64,000 nt of DNA from Plumapathes pennacea (GCA_964036295.1 OZ038462.1:34306355-34370354); one strand, 5' to 3'. Counted from the first letter of the stretch, positions 10,860-23,051 are shown. Numbers and translations: made by a program. The notes: generated from the letters alone by a model not told the origin.

Positions 10860-13321
10860 AATTGACTTCGCTAAACAACTCGAGATGTGGCCAGTGAATT
10901 GTTCGTTACTTGTGTGTAAAAGTTAACTGCATCCCATCCAAACTCAACACCACTGGGCTCTGTGGAACATGCACGGATAAACTGGATTTTAGGGAACGAT
11001 TTTGGCTTGCGTTCTTAAGTTCACCTCGGAAGCTTTGAGAATAGCCGTAAACAAATGTTTCATGGATACCACTCGGGGCTTGCAAATTTCTCTGTCGCCG
11101 CTAAATATTTAGTCCCGACAAAACTTTCTGTGGCGGCACGAAATACTTCTGGGAAGATAACAGGCCGAAAATGGAAACCAAAGCTACGATGACCTTTAGG
11201 CCGCAAAACAATGGTGATTTATGCTTTACTCTGTACATGACATCTGTTGCCTCATAAAATTCTTCTGCTTATCGTACTTTGCCTGTTGAAATGTTTCTTT
11301 CATTCGATCATGTAGCCTTTGTTTTGCAATGGTCACTGTATACCAGATATGAAAAATACACCGAAATAGTCCTGAGCATTGAGTTTGCAGTTCACAAATG
11401 ACTGAACACACTGTGAAAACCGCAATAATACTGACGTAAACAAGTGTCGTGTTACATTCCTCGCTTGTTACAGAACACGAATAGTCAAAAGCCTGATAGA
11501 AGAAACGTTTTCAGTTAATAAAAGAAAACACAAAAGTATTGAAGCGAAGGCTGGATTAATCGTGGCCTCTCGTTAGAAATAAGAGTCGAGGTCAAACTGT
11601 CAAAAATCGATTGTGCATAAAAAGATATGTCAAGCATTCTTAAAATGCAGGGCCGCTCAACCTTTAAGAAGCAAGTGTCTGAGCAAGGTGTCAACAGCCA
11701 AGTTCTCTATAACTGTGTGATATTTTTCTGGTGAGAAACTGGAAGTCTCTCTTGGGAGTTCCACTCTTGTCCCTACTTTCCATTTTAGTATATTCTGGTC
11801 TCAACACAACTCACGCCGCGAGCTCACTGGCAACTCCAGTCTAGTTCTACTTGTAATTTGTAAAGGTGGCGAATTCATTACTAAACTAAACTAAACTACA
11901 AAGGCAGGTAACAGTTAAAGTACCAAGGCAGGCTACCTTTCAGCAAGATTTGAGGCCCTAATTTGACTGACCACGGGTATGAATAGATACATTGGATAGA
12001 AACAGAAAAATAGATGGACCGACGAACAGGTGCTAGTCAGCCAGATAAATTCACAAATACTGCTACACAAGATCAGACAGAATATACTATGCTAATCAGC
12101 GGCGCCTTGACTCGCAAGGAATGATACTGCAATAAAATATGTTATTACAGAGTTATTATGGACTCCCTTAATATGTTTCAGTCCAAGGATAGCATAACTT
12201 ACCATCTTCAATGACTTCAAACAAACAGAGGTCTTCATGCAACTTGCGAAAATTATTATTTCCATTGCAGCGCCCGTGATGAGCAAAACATTTCGACAAT
12301 TTCATTTGGAAACCGTGAAATTTATCTTGGCGACTGCTCGATTTTCACCGAATGAACTTTGCTTTTTGTTCCTGATAATGTTAGCGTCTCCGCCAGAGTT
12401 TTTACTAACATTTGAACATTTGACACAAGATTTGAACGAAGCAATAATTGTACGTAACTGCGTTTACGAAAGTGAATTTAAAAACTGGAAAACTTGAAAC
12501 ATAACGGTCTCGCGAAGCTTGTCTTCAAAAGAGAAGTGAACAGGCATGGGATAGCGAAATCGTGAAACAATCGAACAGCGCCAAATACGTCTAGAGAAAA
12601 GACGACAAACATGTTATAACCGACAGCATCATGAACGGATAGCGTGCCGAAGAAACGGCTCCGCAAAGGTAACAGCGCTTGAAAGCAAATCGTGACGCCA
12701 TTTTGTGTTAAACTCAGATACTTATTCAGAAAGGACAAGCAACAAAGGTTAGTCAGTGGAAATCGAACAATCACCGTAACAAATATATTCTACCCGTATC
12801 TTGTAACTTGATCACTTCAAGAATGTATTAGAATCTGTATGCTGATCATTTTCCCTTAAAGTATTGTTTTAATACGCTTCTGTCGCCAGTTTCGGCTACC
12901 GTATTCGCTCAGAGCAATCGGAACTTGGAGTCTTCAATGATTTAGTCAGATGTCTTATTTTTTCTTTCAAGACTAAACCTGTAACAAATGCTGGGATAAC
13001 CTGACATGCGGTGATTGCAGCGAGAATCGTTCACAAGCCCTTAGAAGTATGACTATAGGTCTGAAGCCCGTGTATAATTTGAAGTAAACCGTTCAAGTTT
13101 TGCTTTGAATCTGGGAGAAATCCTATTGTTTTGAGCTGACTCTTAAGTTACTTACCGAAACTTAAAGGAACCAGCATCAACGTCTTTAGTCTCGTTTTGC
13201 GTTGTTGTTTGGGGGTTTCCGTGCTTTACACTTTTACTTGGTCCAATCAGAGGCAACATATTGTACTGACTTAATGACTATTATGTTGATGCACTGGGAA
13301 ACTGTTTGTCTGTTTTCTTTA
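10860..13321. other. Long stretch without a recognisable gene
   Basis: I found no ORF over 100 codons with a recognisable domain and no splice-bounded coding segment. There is one short TAAAC repeat at about 11880-11895. The frames at 12237-12497 (plus) and 12478-12774 (minus) have no recognisable motif. Confidence 0.4.
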
Positions 13322-13586
13322 GGCCCTTGTCAAACGGTCACAACAGTTGTTTCAACATTCTCTCAACATTGTTGAGACATGTTGAGAATGTGCCGTGTCA
13401 AACGGTCTCAAAATTTCTAGAACAAAAGAAATGTTGAGACATTGTTGATGCAAAGTTTAAACAAAACCCTGCAAACTCTTCTTCCATGTCTCAACAATGT
13501 TTAGAGGGGGTTTCAAACGGCCTCAAAACCGGCTCTTAACAATGTTGAGAGAATGTTGAGACAAATGTTGTGACTGTTTGACAGGG
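13322..13586. mobile_element. MITE with about 50-bp inverted termini
   Basis: The left end, CCCTTGTCAAACGGTCACAA, is mirrored at the right end by TTGTGACTGTTTGACAGGG, and complementarity extends about 50 bp inward. The interior is full of TTGAGACA/TGTCTCAA palindromic motifs. AGG on each side (left of the C run and right of the G run) may be a 3-bp target duplication. No coding capacity. Confidence 0.75.
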
Positions 13587-15010
13587 AGGTTTTCACGCAT
13601 CACATAAAAATAGCAGCATAACAATGCGTTCATAAAGCTTCTGGAATAACGCCTTAAGGTGATTCCATTGAAAATGAAGTTGCGGTGACTGTTTTGAAAC
13701 TTTGCATAATTACTGACCAATTATAGTACATGAAAGAAATAAGATAAAAAATGGGGTTAGGGTGCTTGTTTCCGCTATCAAACCGTGGATTTGTTGTGCG
13801 CCGCAGAACTTAAGCGGTTTAGTTCTGTCAGCGTTTGTTGACACGGAGTCCTGGCTACAAAACCTGAGTGCTCCAGGGATGCGAGCCGTACAAAACTCGT
13901 ATCCTTCCCAGCAGCCATATTTAATAAACATGAAGCTGATCCACTATCGCGCGCGGAACATCCAGGAAATTCGCATCAAATCAAATTCGCTATACATCGA
14001 GCTGCCTTTCTGTGAGAGTTCTAGTATCACCAGTTGACTCACACATAATCGAGCTGCCTTTCTGTGAGAGTTCTAGTATCACCACTTGCAATTAACTACT
14101 AACATGTTGACATATAGTGGCCAGTCATCCCGAAAATTTGTCGGGTTCATTGGTAGGGGGTCCCTAGTTACTAAGCAGCTCTAGACAGTTTTCGATCGCC
14201 ATTTTGTTTACTACCTCCACCTCCTTGTTAATTTCGCGCCTTCCCGCACAGGACTGGACACAAGCCCATCGTATATCATCGAGTTTTTGGACCATTTTTC
14301 GTTAGAATATCCAATGTGGACTCCCTGTGCGCGAGAACCACGATGTCGTACGCTACAACTTTTGTTTCCCGAGGGCTGTTAAGCAATTTCTCTGCTTCCT
14401 TGACAATCTCGAAAACTAAGACCTCGAAAACTAAGACCTAGACCTCAAAAACTAAACGCTAAATCTATCAAAATAACCCCAAAGACGTTTTGTTTGATCG
14501 ATCGTTTCTTCCCCAATTGCTTTATTTGCTAATTTCTAATTGCTTTAATCACGACCGCAAACGAGCACCATACAAGGTCAGGTTTATACAAAACAAGGAC
14601 AAAAGATAATTGACACCTCGAAAACTTATATAGCATCTTGTTATGCGTTGAGTGACAAGATACTGAAGTATAATAACTATCTCGCAAATCTGAATAATCA
14701 TAACTTTGATGCATATTTAAATTTTCATACTGCCTTTTGTCAAACTGTGAAACATAATTTCTATTTGTTTGACAAGATTTATATCAGTTCGGAGGCGGGA
14801 CTAATTATATGCGTATTACATATTGACGCTAAGACGTGCAGTGAATTAGTGCACAAAAATGCGTCTTCTTTAACAAGACTTGATCCATAAAAAAGAGTCA
14901 CGAAAAGGTATAACATCATTTGCTTCTCATTTTCGGCTATCATAAATGCCTATCATTCCTCCAGTTTCTGGCCTATTAGCTCTTGACTATAATATGGTTC
15001 AACAGCCAAG
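13587..15010. other. No recognisable gene; one short direct repeat
   Basis: A 40-bp segment beginning ATCGAGCTGCCTTTCTGTGA occurs at about 13997 and again at about 14049. The phrase CTCGAAAACTAAGACCT is repeated near 14410-14450. No gene is supported. Confidence 0.45.
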
Positions 15011-15098
15011 CTCTTCTTCTTCTTCTTCTTCTTCTTCTTCTTCTTCTTCTTCTTCTTCTTCTTCTTCTTCTTCTTCTTCTTCTTCTTCTTCTTCTTCC
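15011..15098 (+). repeat. (CTT)n microsatellite
   Basis: An uninterrupted run of about 29 CTT/TTC units. Confidence 0.97.
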
Positions 15099-15370
15099 AG
15101 TAAAACTCAACTCCTTTAATATTGAAGTAAGTGTCTAGATTAAAAATTAAATACCGTGCAGGTGCTATTAATAGGTTAAGGTAAGAACCTTAGAAATAAG
15201 GCTTATAATAAAAGTTATAACTAGCTCCTCTTTCATCGGAAGTCGGCCAACGATCGGTCGGCAGTCGGCAGGAAATTTTCCACTTTTGTACCTAAGAAGG
15301 ACCGTACTATTATCGCAATTTAATTTTCGCAATTAATATTATTAGGCGATACTATTGTATAAAACAATTA

Positions 15371-15600
15371 TTCCCACGCCCTGCGTGGGTACTAATCTGA
15401 ACACCATGTCATTTTTTAATGTTTTTCGTTCACGGGCGACCTCCCCGCGCAGCAGGGTTTGCTGGGAAAAACATCGGAAGAGAATCACGTCCCCGCGCAG
15501 CGGGGTTTGCTGGGTAGAAACTCGGAACAGAATCACGCGTGGGGTTTGCTGGGTAGAACACTCCGTGGTGTTCTGCTGGTCCGTTGCGAAGCAACGGACA
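15371..15600 (+). repeat. Cluster of GC-rich hairpins with a partial tandem repeat
   Basis: Successive perfect palindromes: CCCACGC-CCT-GCGTGGG (15373-15389), CCCCGC-GCA-GCGGGG (15491-15505), GAACAC-TCCGTG-GTGTTC (15556-15573) and GTCCGTTGC-GAA-GCAACGGAC (15579-15599). The phrase GGGGTTTGCTGGGTAGAA recurs (about 15503 and 15541, with a diverged copy at 15455). These hairpins lie directly upstream of the STPR-like broken ORF. Function unknown. Confidence 0.7.
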
Positions 15601-15614
15601 CAAAAGGAGGCAAA

Positions 15615-16078
15615 TATGAATCAAGCAAAGAATCAAACAGAAGAAACAAGTTTGTCTTCAAAAACGAAGAGAACAAGCGAGACTAAGACGAATTCGTAAG
15701 ACAAGCCAGGAGCGGTGTATCAGTCTCGAGCGCAGACGGCAAACAGACAGTGCTGTCGCTGCCAAAAAAGCGAAGCAACGGTATGACCGAGAGCATTATC
15801 AGCAGAAACGAGCTCAGGAGACAACCCAGAAAAGAAAGCAGCTGATCGGGAGCATCATAGGCAGAAGCTGGCCCAAGAAACAACTCAGGCAAAAGAACAG
15901 CGCGTGAAAGCCGCTCGACAACGAGCTGCTTCCCGACGCCACAATGAAACGAATGCACAAGAGGCCCGCAGGCTTCATACTCAAAATGAGGCCAACAATC
16001 GACGCCGTGAGCAACGTTCGTCTCTTGTCAAATTCGGCGCTTCAGAGGCAACAATATCTGCATAGCCGTGGATGGGCT
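15615..16078 (+). pseudogene. Broken ORF with basic 23-residue-type (STPR-like) repeats
   Basis: Two frames together encode a highly basic, Arg/Gln/Ala-rich helical sequence. One frame (from about 15782) reads YDREHYQQKRAQETTQKRK. A second (from about 15840) reads ADREHHRQKLAQETTQ and continues with more Arg-rich repeats to a TAG near 16063. The recurring RxHxxxxxAQET spacing resembles the score-and-three-peptide repeat found in some DNA-binding proteins and in proteins encoded by Helitrons and other transposons. One base is missing between the two units, so it is a frameshifted relic. The match to STPR is my pattern recognition only. Confidence 0.4.
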
Positions 16079-16828
16079 AACCCTGACAACCCGGCTCTGC
16101 ACGAACAGCAAGAGGACAGAAAATAAGCTAAAATAGTGCTTGAAGGCCAGCCGATAGCTCCAAGGGGCAGGTAATACACGTCTATATTTACTTTCTTCAC
16201 TCAACTCGTCCGTTATGCATTGCTTCGAGCTTATCGGACATTTTGTGGCCGCGATAAAACTTTGTTGTTGTGATGCGCTATAAATTTTCACGACAGAAAA
16301 CTGTTTTGACCGTTTGAGTCTTTACAGTTAAATCAACTTCCAGTGTCATACAGTGCAGAGGTTAATTTGTCACTTAACAACTGGCTTTATAGACAAAATC
16401 ACAGCATATATATCACTCACACAGAACAATTTGGCGTTTCTGTGCATTTGATTAGTAAGAGAGAACTGTGTTTATTAAAATTGCAGCACTAGAAACCATT
16501 TCAGTTTATCAAAAAACAGATCAAAATATTTGTCCTCTGTGAAATTATACAGTGCAAAAACTTGTGAGTTTTGGTTTAAACAGGCATTTTTTTCTTTTTT
16601 TCTTTTCTTTTTTTTTCTTTTTTTTTAACTGCTCAGCTGTTTTTATCATGTATTGTATAACGCTGTATAAGTACTATAAGTCAAATGTTATTTGAACTGT
16701 GTTTTTTATGCTGGGCTAAATTCCAAAACCCGGCCACTTTCCATAACAATACAGTTTTTGTTTGTATTTACTTCTTTGTCTTACTAAGCCCCCCTTCCCT
16801 TTGCTATAAATCATAGTACAATTAACAA

Positions 16829-16985
16829 AATAAACCAGCTGCAAGCGTGCTCCGTTCAGAAATAAAGCACGAAGCAAGTGACGAGAGCACGAAAGAAGTG
16901 TAGTGTTTTTCCCCACTTCTTGAGTGCTCTCGGCACTTGCTAAGTGCTTTATTTCTGAACGGAGCACGCTTGAAGCTGGTTTATT
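16829..16985. mobile_element. 157-bp palindromic MITE-like element
   Basis: The arms AATAAACCAGCTGCAAGCGT and ACGCTTGAAGCTGGTTTATT are inverted, and complementarity continues through CTCCGTTCAGAAATAAAGCAC. The right arm belongs to a longer sequence (16931-17085) that recurs in inverted orientation at 18903-19055. Confidence 0.75.
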
Positions 16986-17085
16986 TGTTTTATAACATAG
17001 AACTTCTCCAGTTTTACAAAAAGCTGTTTTTATTCATAAAAAATGTTTGAATGCTAACAACGATGAAAAACAGATTCTCCTTTAA
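16931..17085 (+). repeat. Left copy of a ~155-bp inverted repeat flanking the MADF ORF
   Basis: The reverse complement matches 18903-19055, with shared landmarks GAGAATCTG, TGTTAGCATTC and GAAGTTCTATGTTATAAAAC. The two copies enclose 17086-18902. Confidence 0.8.
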
Positions 17086-17390
17086 GGCCCTGTTACACTG
17101 TGCAATTTTCTCAGCAACTTTTCTCGCAACGGCGTTGCGACACAAGTTGCTGAAGAATTGCACAGTGTAACAAGGCTTGTCTTGCAATTTTTTTTTGTTG
17201 CGCGCAATGTTGCACAAAGTAGATCTCAGTTCTACTTTTCGCAACGCGTTGCGGCAACTTGCAACGCCATTGCAATATGTAACACCCCTCCAGCAATTTG
17301 TCTCGCAATATTTACTCAACTTTTTCAAGAACGCATGCGCACTTCTTCGGACAGTGAAAGAGTCTGGGTACGAGATTTTAATCATCCAAG
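17086..17390. mobile_element. MITE-like palindrome next to a TAA trinucleotide
   Basis: The end GGCCCTGTTACACTGTGCAA (from 17086) is mirrored by GAATTGCACAGTGTAACAAGG (about 17153-17173), and a weaker echo (GCAATATGTAACACC) follows near 17272. The left end abuts TTTAA, so a TAA target trinucleotide as used by PIF/Harbinger elements is possible. Palindromes of GCAAC/GTTGC dominate the interior. Confidence 0.5.
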
Positions 17391-18041
17391 ATGGCGGCGC
17401 AGCTTGGAAGTACTGAGGGAAGTGATTTGCCTCATCAAATCGCAGATTGAGAAGCTATCGGAGATGGAAAATTATGTGACAAAGAAAAGAAATTGTTTAT
17501 CGAGGCACTGCAAGGTTATCCATGCTTGTGGAATACAAGTCTCGCCATATACAAGGAAAAGTTGAAGAAGGTACAAGCTTCGCAAGCGATAGCGCTGCGC
17601 TTCAACCTGTCGATAGACGAATTAAAGAAACTTATACACAGTCTCAGAACATCCATGTTGCGTGAGGTGAAGCGTATGCAAGAGAAGGAGGACTACGTAT
17701 CAAAATGGAAATTCTTTAAAAGCATGGAATTTTTGAAAGAAGAAATAACCGAGAGCCTACAATTGAAAGGAAACAACGAATGGAACGAAGAGGAGGTCGA
17801 AACTCTGATAGAGTTCTACAAGGAAAACGAATTCCTTTGGAATCATCATCTGAACGAGTACAGAGATAGGGACAAAAAAGAAATCGCTATGAGGAAACTC
17901 CAGAATGAGCTGGCTAATCGCTCTGCAGAAGAGATCAAATCACAGTGGCATGCACTAAAGACTATATTTGACAGAGAGGATAAAAGGGTGGAAGGAAGCA
18001 AAAGGAGTTATAACATAGTCACGATACAAGCCGCGCGCTGA
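17391..18041 (+). pseudogene. Double-MADF-domain DNA-binding protein, early in-frame stop
   Basis: From the ATG at 17391 the frame reads MAAQLGSTEG..., meets TGA at 17448-17450, then stays open to 18041 (about 195 codons). The first MADF/Myb-SANT-like domain starts EKKLFIEALQGYPCLWN and continues through LSIDELKKLIHSLR. The second starts EEVETLIEFYKENEFLWN and continues through RSAEEIKSQWHALK. MADF domains bind DNA and occur in host transcription regulators and in the accessory ORF of PIF/Harbinger transposons. The short length, inverted-repeat flanks and stop codon favour a decayed transposon accessory gene over a host regulator. If the stop is spliced out or is an error, the ORF could still be active. 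Confidence 0.6.
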
Positions 18042-18133
18042 TTGGTCGAAAACCGTGGTTTGCCAGAGTATAAACCACGCTTACCCGTGGTTTATAAGTT
18101 ATAAACCACGCTTACGTCATCCTCTGGCAAAAA

Positions 18134-18164
<31 letters not shown>

Positions 18165-18170
18165 GAAAAA
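18042..18170. repeat. GTATAAACCACGCTTAC repeats and (AAAT)n run
   Basis: ATAAACCACGCTTAC occurs twice (about 18071 and 18102), with the inverted form GTGGTTTATA between, so the segment folds back on itself. An (AAAT)n run follows at about 18129-18165. The element truncates the MADF ORF and is probably a MITE insertion. Confidence 0.55.
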
Positions 18171-18902
18171 AATAATAGAAAAAAAAAAAATAATAATGCG
18201 AGAATGGAGTTTGGCTTTAAGTGAAAGACACCGGCTAGTACGGCATGATCAAAGCAGTTCACCGTGAATCGGTAAACGTAACCTCATCAAAAAGCACTTC
18301 AACAGTTTGGAGAGGGAAAATCTGTCGAAGAACGGCCGCGGCACAAGTTTCTTGTCAGCGTCGTAAAAAGCGGCTCGGTTTATTAGCACTGTCCCTAAGT
18401 ACAGCATATTTGGGAGTCACAATTACATCCGTGGGTTGTTTGAAGTTGAATGCTTCAACAAGGAAGGAGAAGGCAAACCATTCAGTTGAAGAAGATCGGC
18501 CAACTAAGCAATCACTGAACATGAACGGCGAAGACAGACGAGCAGACGTGTTTGTAGTGATGCAAGAGAAAGCATTTCCAACGATGTGACTGACAAAAAA
18601 TGGTTGAAGAATTTTGTGACAGACTTCAATTGATTGTACTACAAGGTAGAGTCAAGAAATTGGTAAGTTTTCATTCACACATTTTTCGAGTCGGCCATTG
18701 GAGCGTTTGTTGATTCCCTTGAAATTTGCATTTTATGCACTAGCCGACTGTATGATTTCACGTACTTGTCGTCCAAAGTTCTACGGGAAAACATAGTTTT
18801 TTTTACTGAGTGTGAGATGTTGTCTAATTTTATAGAACAGACGAGCTGGTTAAAAAGTTGAAGCGAAACAGCACTGACTTGGCAATTCGGACCGCCGAGC
18901 GG

Positions 18903-19055
18903 TTTAGGAGAATCTGTTTTTTCATTGCTGTTAGCATTCCAACATTTTTGATAAATAAAGACAGCCTTTTGTAAAGCTGGAGAAGTTCTATGTTATAAAA
19001 CAAATAAACCAGCTTCAAGCGTGCTCCGTTCAGAAATAAAGCACTTAGCAAGTGC
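18903..19055 (-). repeat. Right copy of the ~155-bp inverted repeat flanking the MADF ORF
   Basis: The reverse complement of 16931-17085, with a few mismatches. The 18171-18902 interval between it and the MADF ORF holds a 114-codon open frame (18245-18589) without recognisable motifs. Confidence 0.8.
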
Positions 19056-20365
19056 TTGCGGAGTAAAGTAGTCCCTAGGAGTGTCACGCTTTTTTTATCC
19101 CAAAACATCCACGTCTTGCTGAAGTGAACGCTCTCAAATATCGGACCCTGCTGAGAATTTTGGCACCTTCAATGTTAGATACAGCAGGAGGACAAAAGAG
19201 TAAAGCTCGTCATAGAAGTATGTATATCTTTCACCTATGAATATAGTGCAAAAACTGATCTGACCTGTATAATTTCTTAATATTATGGGGCAAAACAAAC
19301 TACTGGGAAATGGACATGGCATGATATTGTGTGAAAGAGAACATTATCATGATGAGAACTTTCTTCTTTCAAGACCATCCTACATAAATCAATAATATAA
19401 TTACTGCACTCTTCAAAAACAATGGGTAGAGTTAGCTCTCCTCTTATGTATGCAATCACATCCCAATATCATGTAAATGCTAATATAGTGTCATCTGCTT
19501 TCATTGTTGAGCTGTGTGGTGTAAGCATACATGAGAGCTCTACCCAGCAATGTCATACGAATATCGTATTTCTAGTTAGAAGATATATTCCAACCAAAGT
19601 GAGAGTGCTACAAATATTTTGTCGCATGTGTCCAGTCCATTGTAATGAACAGCCAATAAGAATAAAGAGGGGTCAGTGAAGTCTCTCGAACGCGTGCTGC
19701 CGGTGGAACTTGCTGGTAAATAAAAAGCGTTCCGAATGGTAAAGACACGTAACCAATGGTAATAGTAGCTGTGGAGTTCAGGTATTCCAATTTAGAGATG
19801 GTTTTTAAGCTAAAGCAGAAATTCGGGAGTTCATAAGGAGCCAGATAGTGTTAGCAGTTTTCACGGCTGGGGACCTTAGTTACTGCTCTTGAATTACAAT
19901 CCAATTACAAACTTGTCATCAGATCAGGAACTAAAACTGTCTCTCTCCCGTGGCTTCTGTCAGTCACTCGTTCTTTCGCAATATCATTTTACATTGTATG
20001 TTACGAATTAATCAATAAGCCGGGAAGACCGCGTCAGTCAAGGGTCCACGAGGTTTACAGTATTGATGTTTAGACCCTGCTTTCATGCTCTACTGTTTCC
20101 GGAAGAGTTATTGATCGATAGATTGCTGGACCTCATTCGACCCACGCATTCTTTGTCTTGAACTTTTCTGGTAAACACGGCGTGCGGCGCGGTGGAAATG
20201 TGGCGCGAACAGGGCGCGCAAATTGTACCGATGTGCTTCAGGCGGCAGAGGGAAGAAACTAAAAGCCACGATTCTGCGACAAACACCCTTTCAAGGCAAG
20301 AATTAGGCGTTTGTCTTGTCTCCGGATGATGGAGTGAGGGAACAGTTTTAGCATTTTAATTATAG
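19056..20365. other. No recognisable gene
   Basis: AT-rich, with only short ORFs and no recognised motif or repeat of more than two units. Confidence 0.4.
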
Positions 20366-20672
20366 TTGTTTTTGCTATTAGTGAATCTCAAGCTGGGAAT
20401 CAGTTCATTCTGATAAATCAGCACAGAGTATGCGCATTGAAGGTTCACTTATTTATGATTTTATTTGCTGTTCTTGCTGTTTTAGCTGTTAGTGAATCTC
20501 AAGCTTGGAATCCGTTCATTCTGATCTGATAAATCAGCACAATACGCTTTGGAGGTTCACTGGTTAGGATTGTTGTAGTGTTTTTGCTGTTAATGAATCT
20601 CAATCTGGCAACCAGTTCATTCTGATAAATCAGCACCATGTACGCGCATTGGAGGTTCACTTCGTTAGAATT
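20366..20672 (+). repeat. Tandem repeat, about 100-120 bp x 3
   Basis: The block TGAATCTCAA-(G/T)CTGG followed by CAGTTCATTCTGATAAATCAGCA and (T)GGAGGTTCACT occurs three times, starting near 20381, 20493 and 20591. Units differ by small indels; the second has a duplicated TCTGA. Confidence 0.8.
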
Positions 20673-20848
20673 TATAGCATACATTTACTGATACGTTTCT
20701 CATCTTCTTCAGTTCATAATATGCTTGGTTAAACTTGAAGTATCCATCTCAAGAAGGCGGCGCACGGCTTTCTTATGCGAATGTCAGTACTATTGCTCTG
20801 TGGTAACATTGCAGCTCTTCCGTTTCTATATTTCGCGTTGTTAAATAA

Positions 20849-21185
20849 ACAATAAACTACTTTTGACGAAGAAATATGCACGGTAATTGTCCGAGGATAT
20901 CATCTGTTCCGAGAAACGAACAGTTCGCTCAAGGTCAACTGTGAGATTCGAGGAACAGATAATGTCTAAGGACAATTATCCGTGCATATTTCCGAAGCCA
21001 AAAGTAGTTTATTGTTTTTATTATTCTTCAAATATTTCCTTTTGCAGCGCAAATAATGGCGCAAGGACTGTGAAGCTCTTTGGTACTTTCTGGAACTGCT
21101 TTTCCGACAAATGAATTGATGTCCTCCTTGGTAGTCATCTCGTAATGGCTTTTTGCGATATTCAGCGGCATGAAACCGCGACAAA
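20849..21185. mobile_element. Long-hairpin MITE, copy 1
   Basis: Positions 20849-21015 form a near-complete palindrome: ACAATAAACTACTTTTG at the left and its complement CAAAAGTAGTTTATTGT at the right, with arms of about 80 bp. A further 170 bp (CGCAAATAATGGCGCAAGGA and onwards) is shared with the second copy at 49958-50300. No coding capacity. Confidence 0.8.
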
Positions 21186-21469
21186 CTGAGCCTATTCGAA
21201 ACAAAACTCTAATTTTAAAAACATCGGTTCAACATGTACGCTATGCTTGTCCTTATTTTGTCACCTTTATCGCTCAGTGTACCGAACGAGGTGTCGCCGG
21301 TTTTTAATTGATGGATTCCGAAAAATGCGGCCATTTTGGCTGCATTTCATCAGTTACTAAGGGGCTCTGGCTAGTAATGTGGGCGATTGAGTGGCGCGGT
21401 GTGCTTCATCTCACGCTTAGAGTGTGCAACCTTTGCTTCGTATTTTATTATGAATATGAATTATACTAA

Positions 21470-22330
21470 GAAAGCTAGTTATGGTCTACAGATACTAATT
21501 CATCTAAAATTGCACGTACTCGTGACAGAAGAAGACATCGTTATTACACGGTTATTCCTGTAACTTTTCAGCTTGGGAAACCTGTTAGTATGACCAAGGG
21601 GCGAATTCAACAGTGAGTTGAAAGGAGAACTTACTTCTTTATAGTTCAGTCAGACGAAAGCTGATTTGCCTATCAATTCTCACTATATTACTCATACATT
21701 TTCTGCTTCTTGAATGATTAGGAGAAAGGGTTAAGTTTTTAATATAGTTACTACCTGTTGTTAAAGTTATAATCAATTTCTGGTACGACAAATTCATTAA
21801 CGGTTTTTATGAACACGAGTTAGCGTTGGCGCCTTAAAAGCGGAATGCAGGGATATTTTTTCACAAGCAATGGGCAACAAGGAAATTGCGTGTAAAAGGA
21901 AAATAGAAGGAAACAATTAAACCATGCACGTACACCAACACGGAACTTTGAGCGGAATTGCCATGCCACTGATAACAACAGCATCTAGCCGCAGCACTCT
22001 TCACCTCGAGTTTTGTGTCGTTCGTCGAACTGGTTTGTTTTGGTGTTTCACAGCTAAAAATACTATAACAATGTAGAAAGTGTCGAGAATTAAAAGATGT
22101 TAAAGTATCTGATCACGTTTTTATTCAGAACGTCGGATTTATTTGGCATTTATTGCGCGCTCCCGAACGGTTCCACCTTAGTATTAGGGCTTGCTGAAAC
22201 TTTTGGAATGCGAACGTAATCAGCTGAAGAAAAAACTAAACACGTACGTGCTCTCTCTTAACAGTCGCTACTCGGCATTGCCGACCCACAACTCTTGGCA
22301 GCGGTCACATCAGGAACTTAGACAAGCTGA
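21470..22330 (+). repeat. Diverged ancestral copy of the 2629-bp repeat unit (R3 part)
   Basis: Matches 23935-24662 in order (GATACTAATT, TTATTCCTGTAACTTTTCAG, ATGACCAAGGGGCGAATTCA, GCAATGGGCAACAAGGAAATTGCG). It keeps about 180 bp (21630-21807) absent from the duplicated units. At about 22309 it lacks the LINE that interrupts the same sequence at about 24663-25557, so it serves as the empty site. Confidence 0.75.
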
Positions 22331-22781
22331 TGCGAGTGTAACAAGGCCTTGCAGGGAGGAATTAGCTTCTTGCGAGAGGTGCCTTGTCACAGTCCGGGAT
22401 CTTTTATATTGAGTAGATCAGGACTAGCAGTCAGGACTCCTTGTCGCTTATTTCGGTCCGAAGACCTTCACCAACCGACTCTCAGGCAAAACTCCCCGTC
22501 AGAGGAAAGGACGCGAATACTAATAATTCTCTTAACCAATAGTAGTTGGACAAGTCAAGTCCGGCTGGACAAAGAACAAAGTTTACAGGATATTAATTCT
22601 AACACCTCTGGACCTGTCTACTCATTTCATATTCTGTTCACTTTGCATCACAAGCAGAGTTCACACTTAGATCTGAGCAGTTGGCAAAACTAGATTTCAA
22701 AAGTTTCAAAGTGCCTTCCTTTTGCGTAAAACTGCTCCGTAACACGAGTGTCGCCAGACTTTTATTTGGAGTGTTATAATA
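22331..22781. other. No recognisable gene
   Basis: Sequence unique to this diverged copy. Short overlapping ORFs only. Confidence 0.4.
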
Positions 22782-23051
22782 TATATACGTGGCATCGATC
22801 ATACACGCAGCAGACGAATAGTGAAACACAGAACTGACAAACAGTTCAGTGCAGGAGGTGATGCAGGATAAGGTAACCTAGGGACAAGGTAAAACATTAA
22901 ACACACCAATCTTGATGTAAAAATAATATCACTTGATAACTAACAGTTCTAGATATTTTGTCAAATTTGGAATAGCGAAGATTTTAGCTAAAAAGGATAT
23001 TGTAATGCGCAAGCATTAAGTACTAGCGTGCGTAAGTTAAGTCCGCTTTAA
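22782..23051 (+). repeat. Direct repeat of 28320-28578
   Basis: Begins TACGTGGCATCGATCAT and runs into TAATCCGTTAAGTGTAG. A diverged copy sits at 28320-28578 in the same orientation, so these two copies bracket the 2629-bp tandem duplication. Confidence 0.8.
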
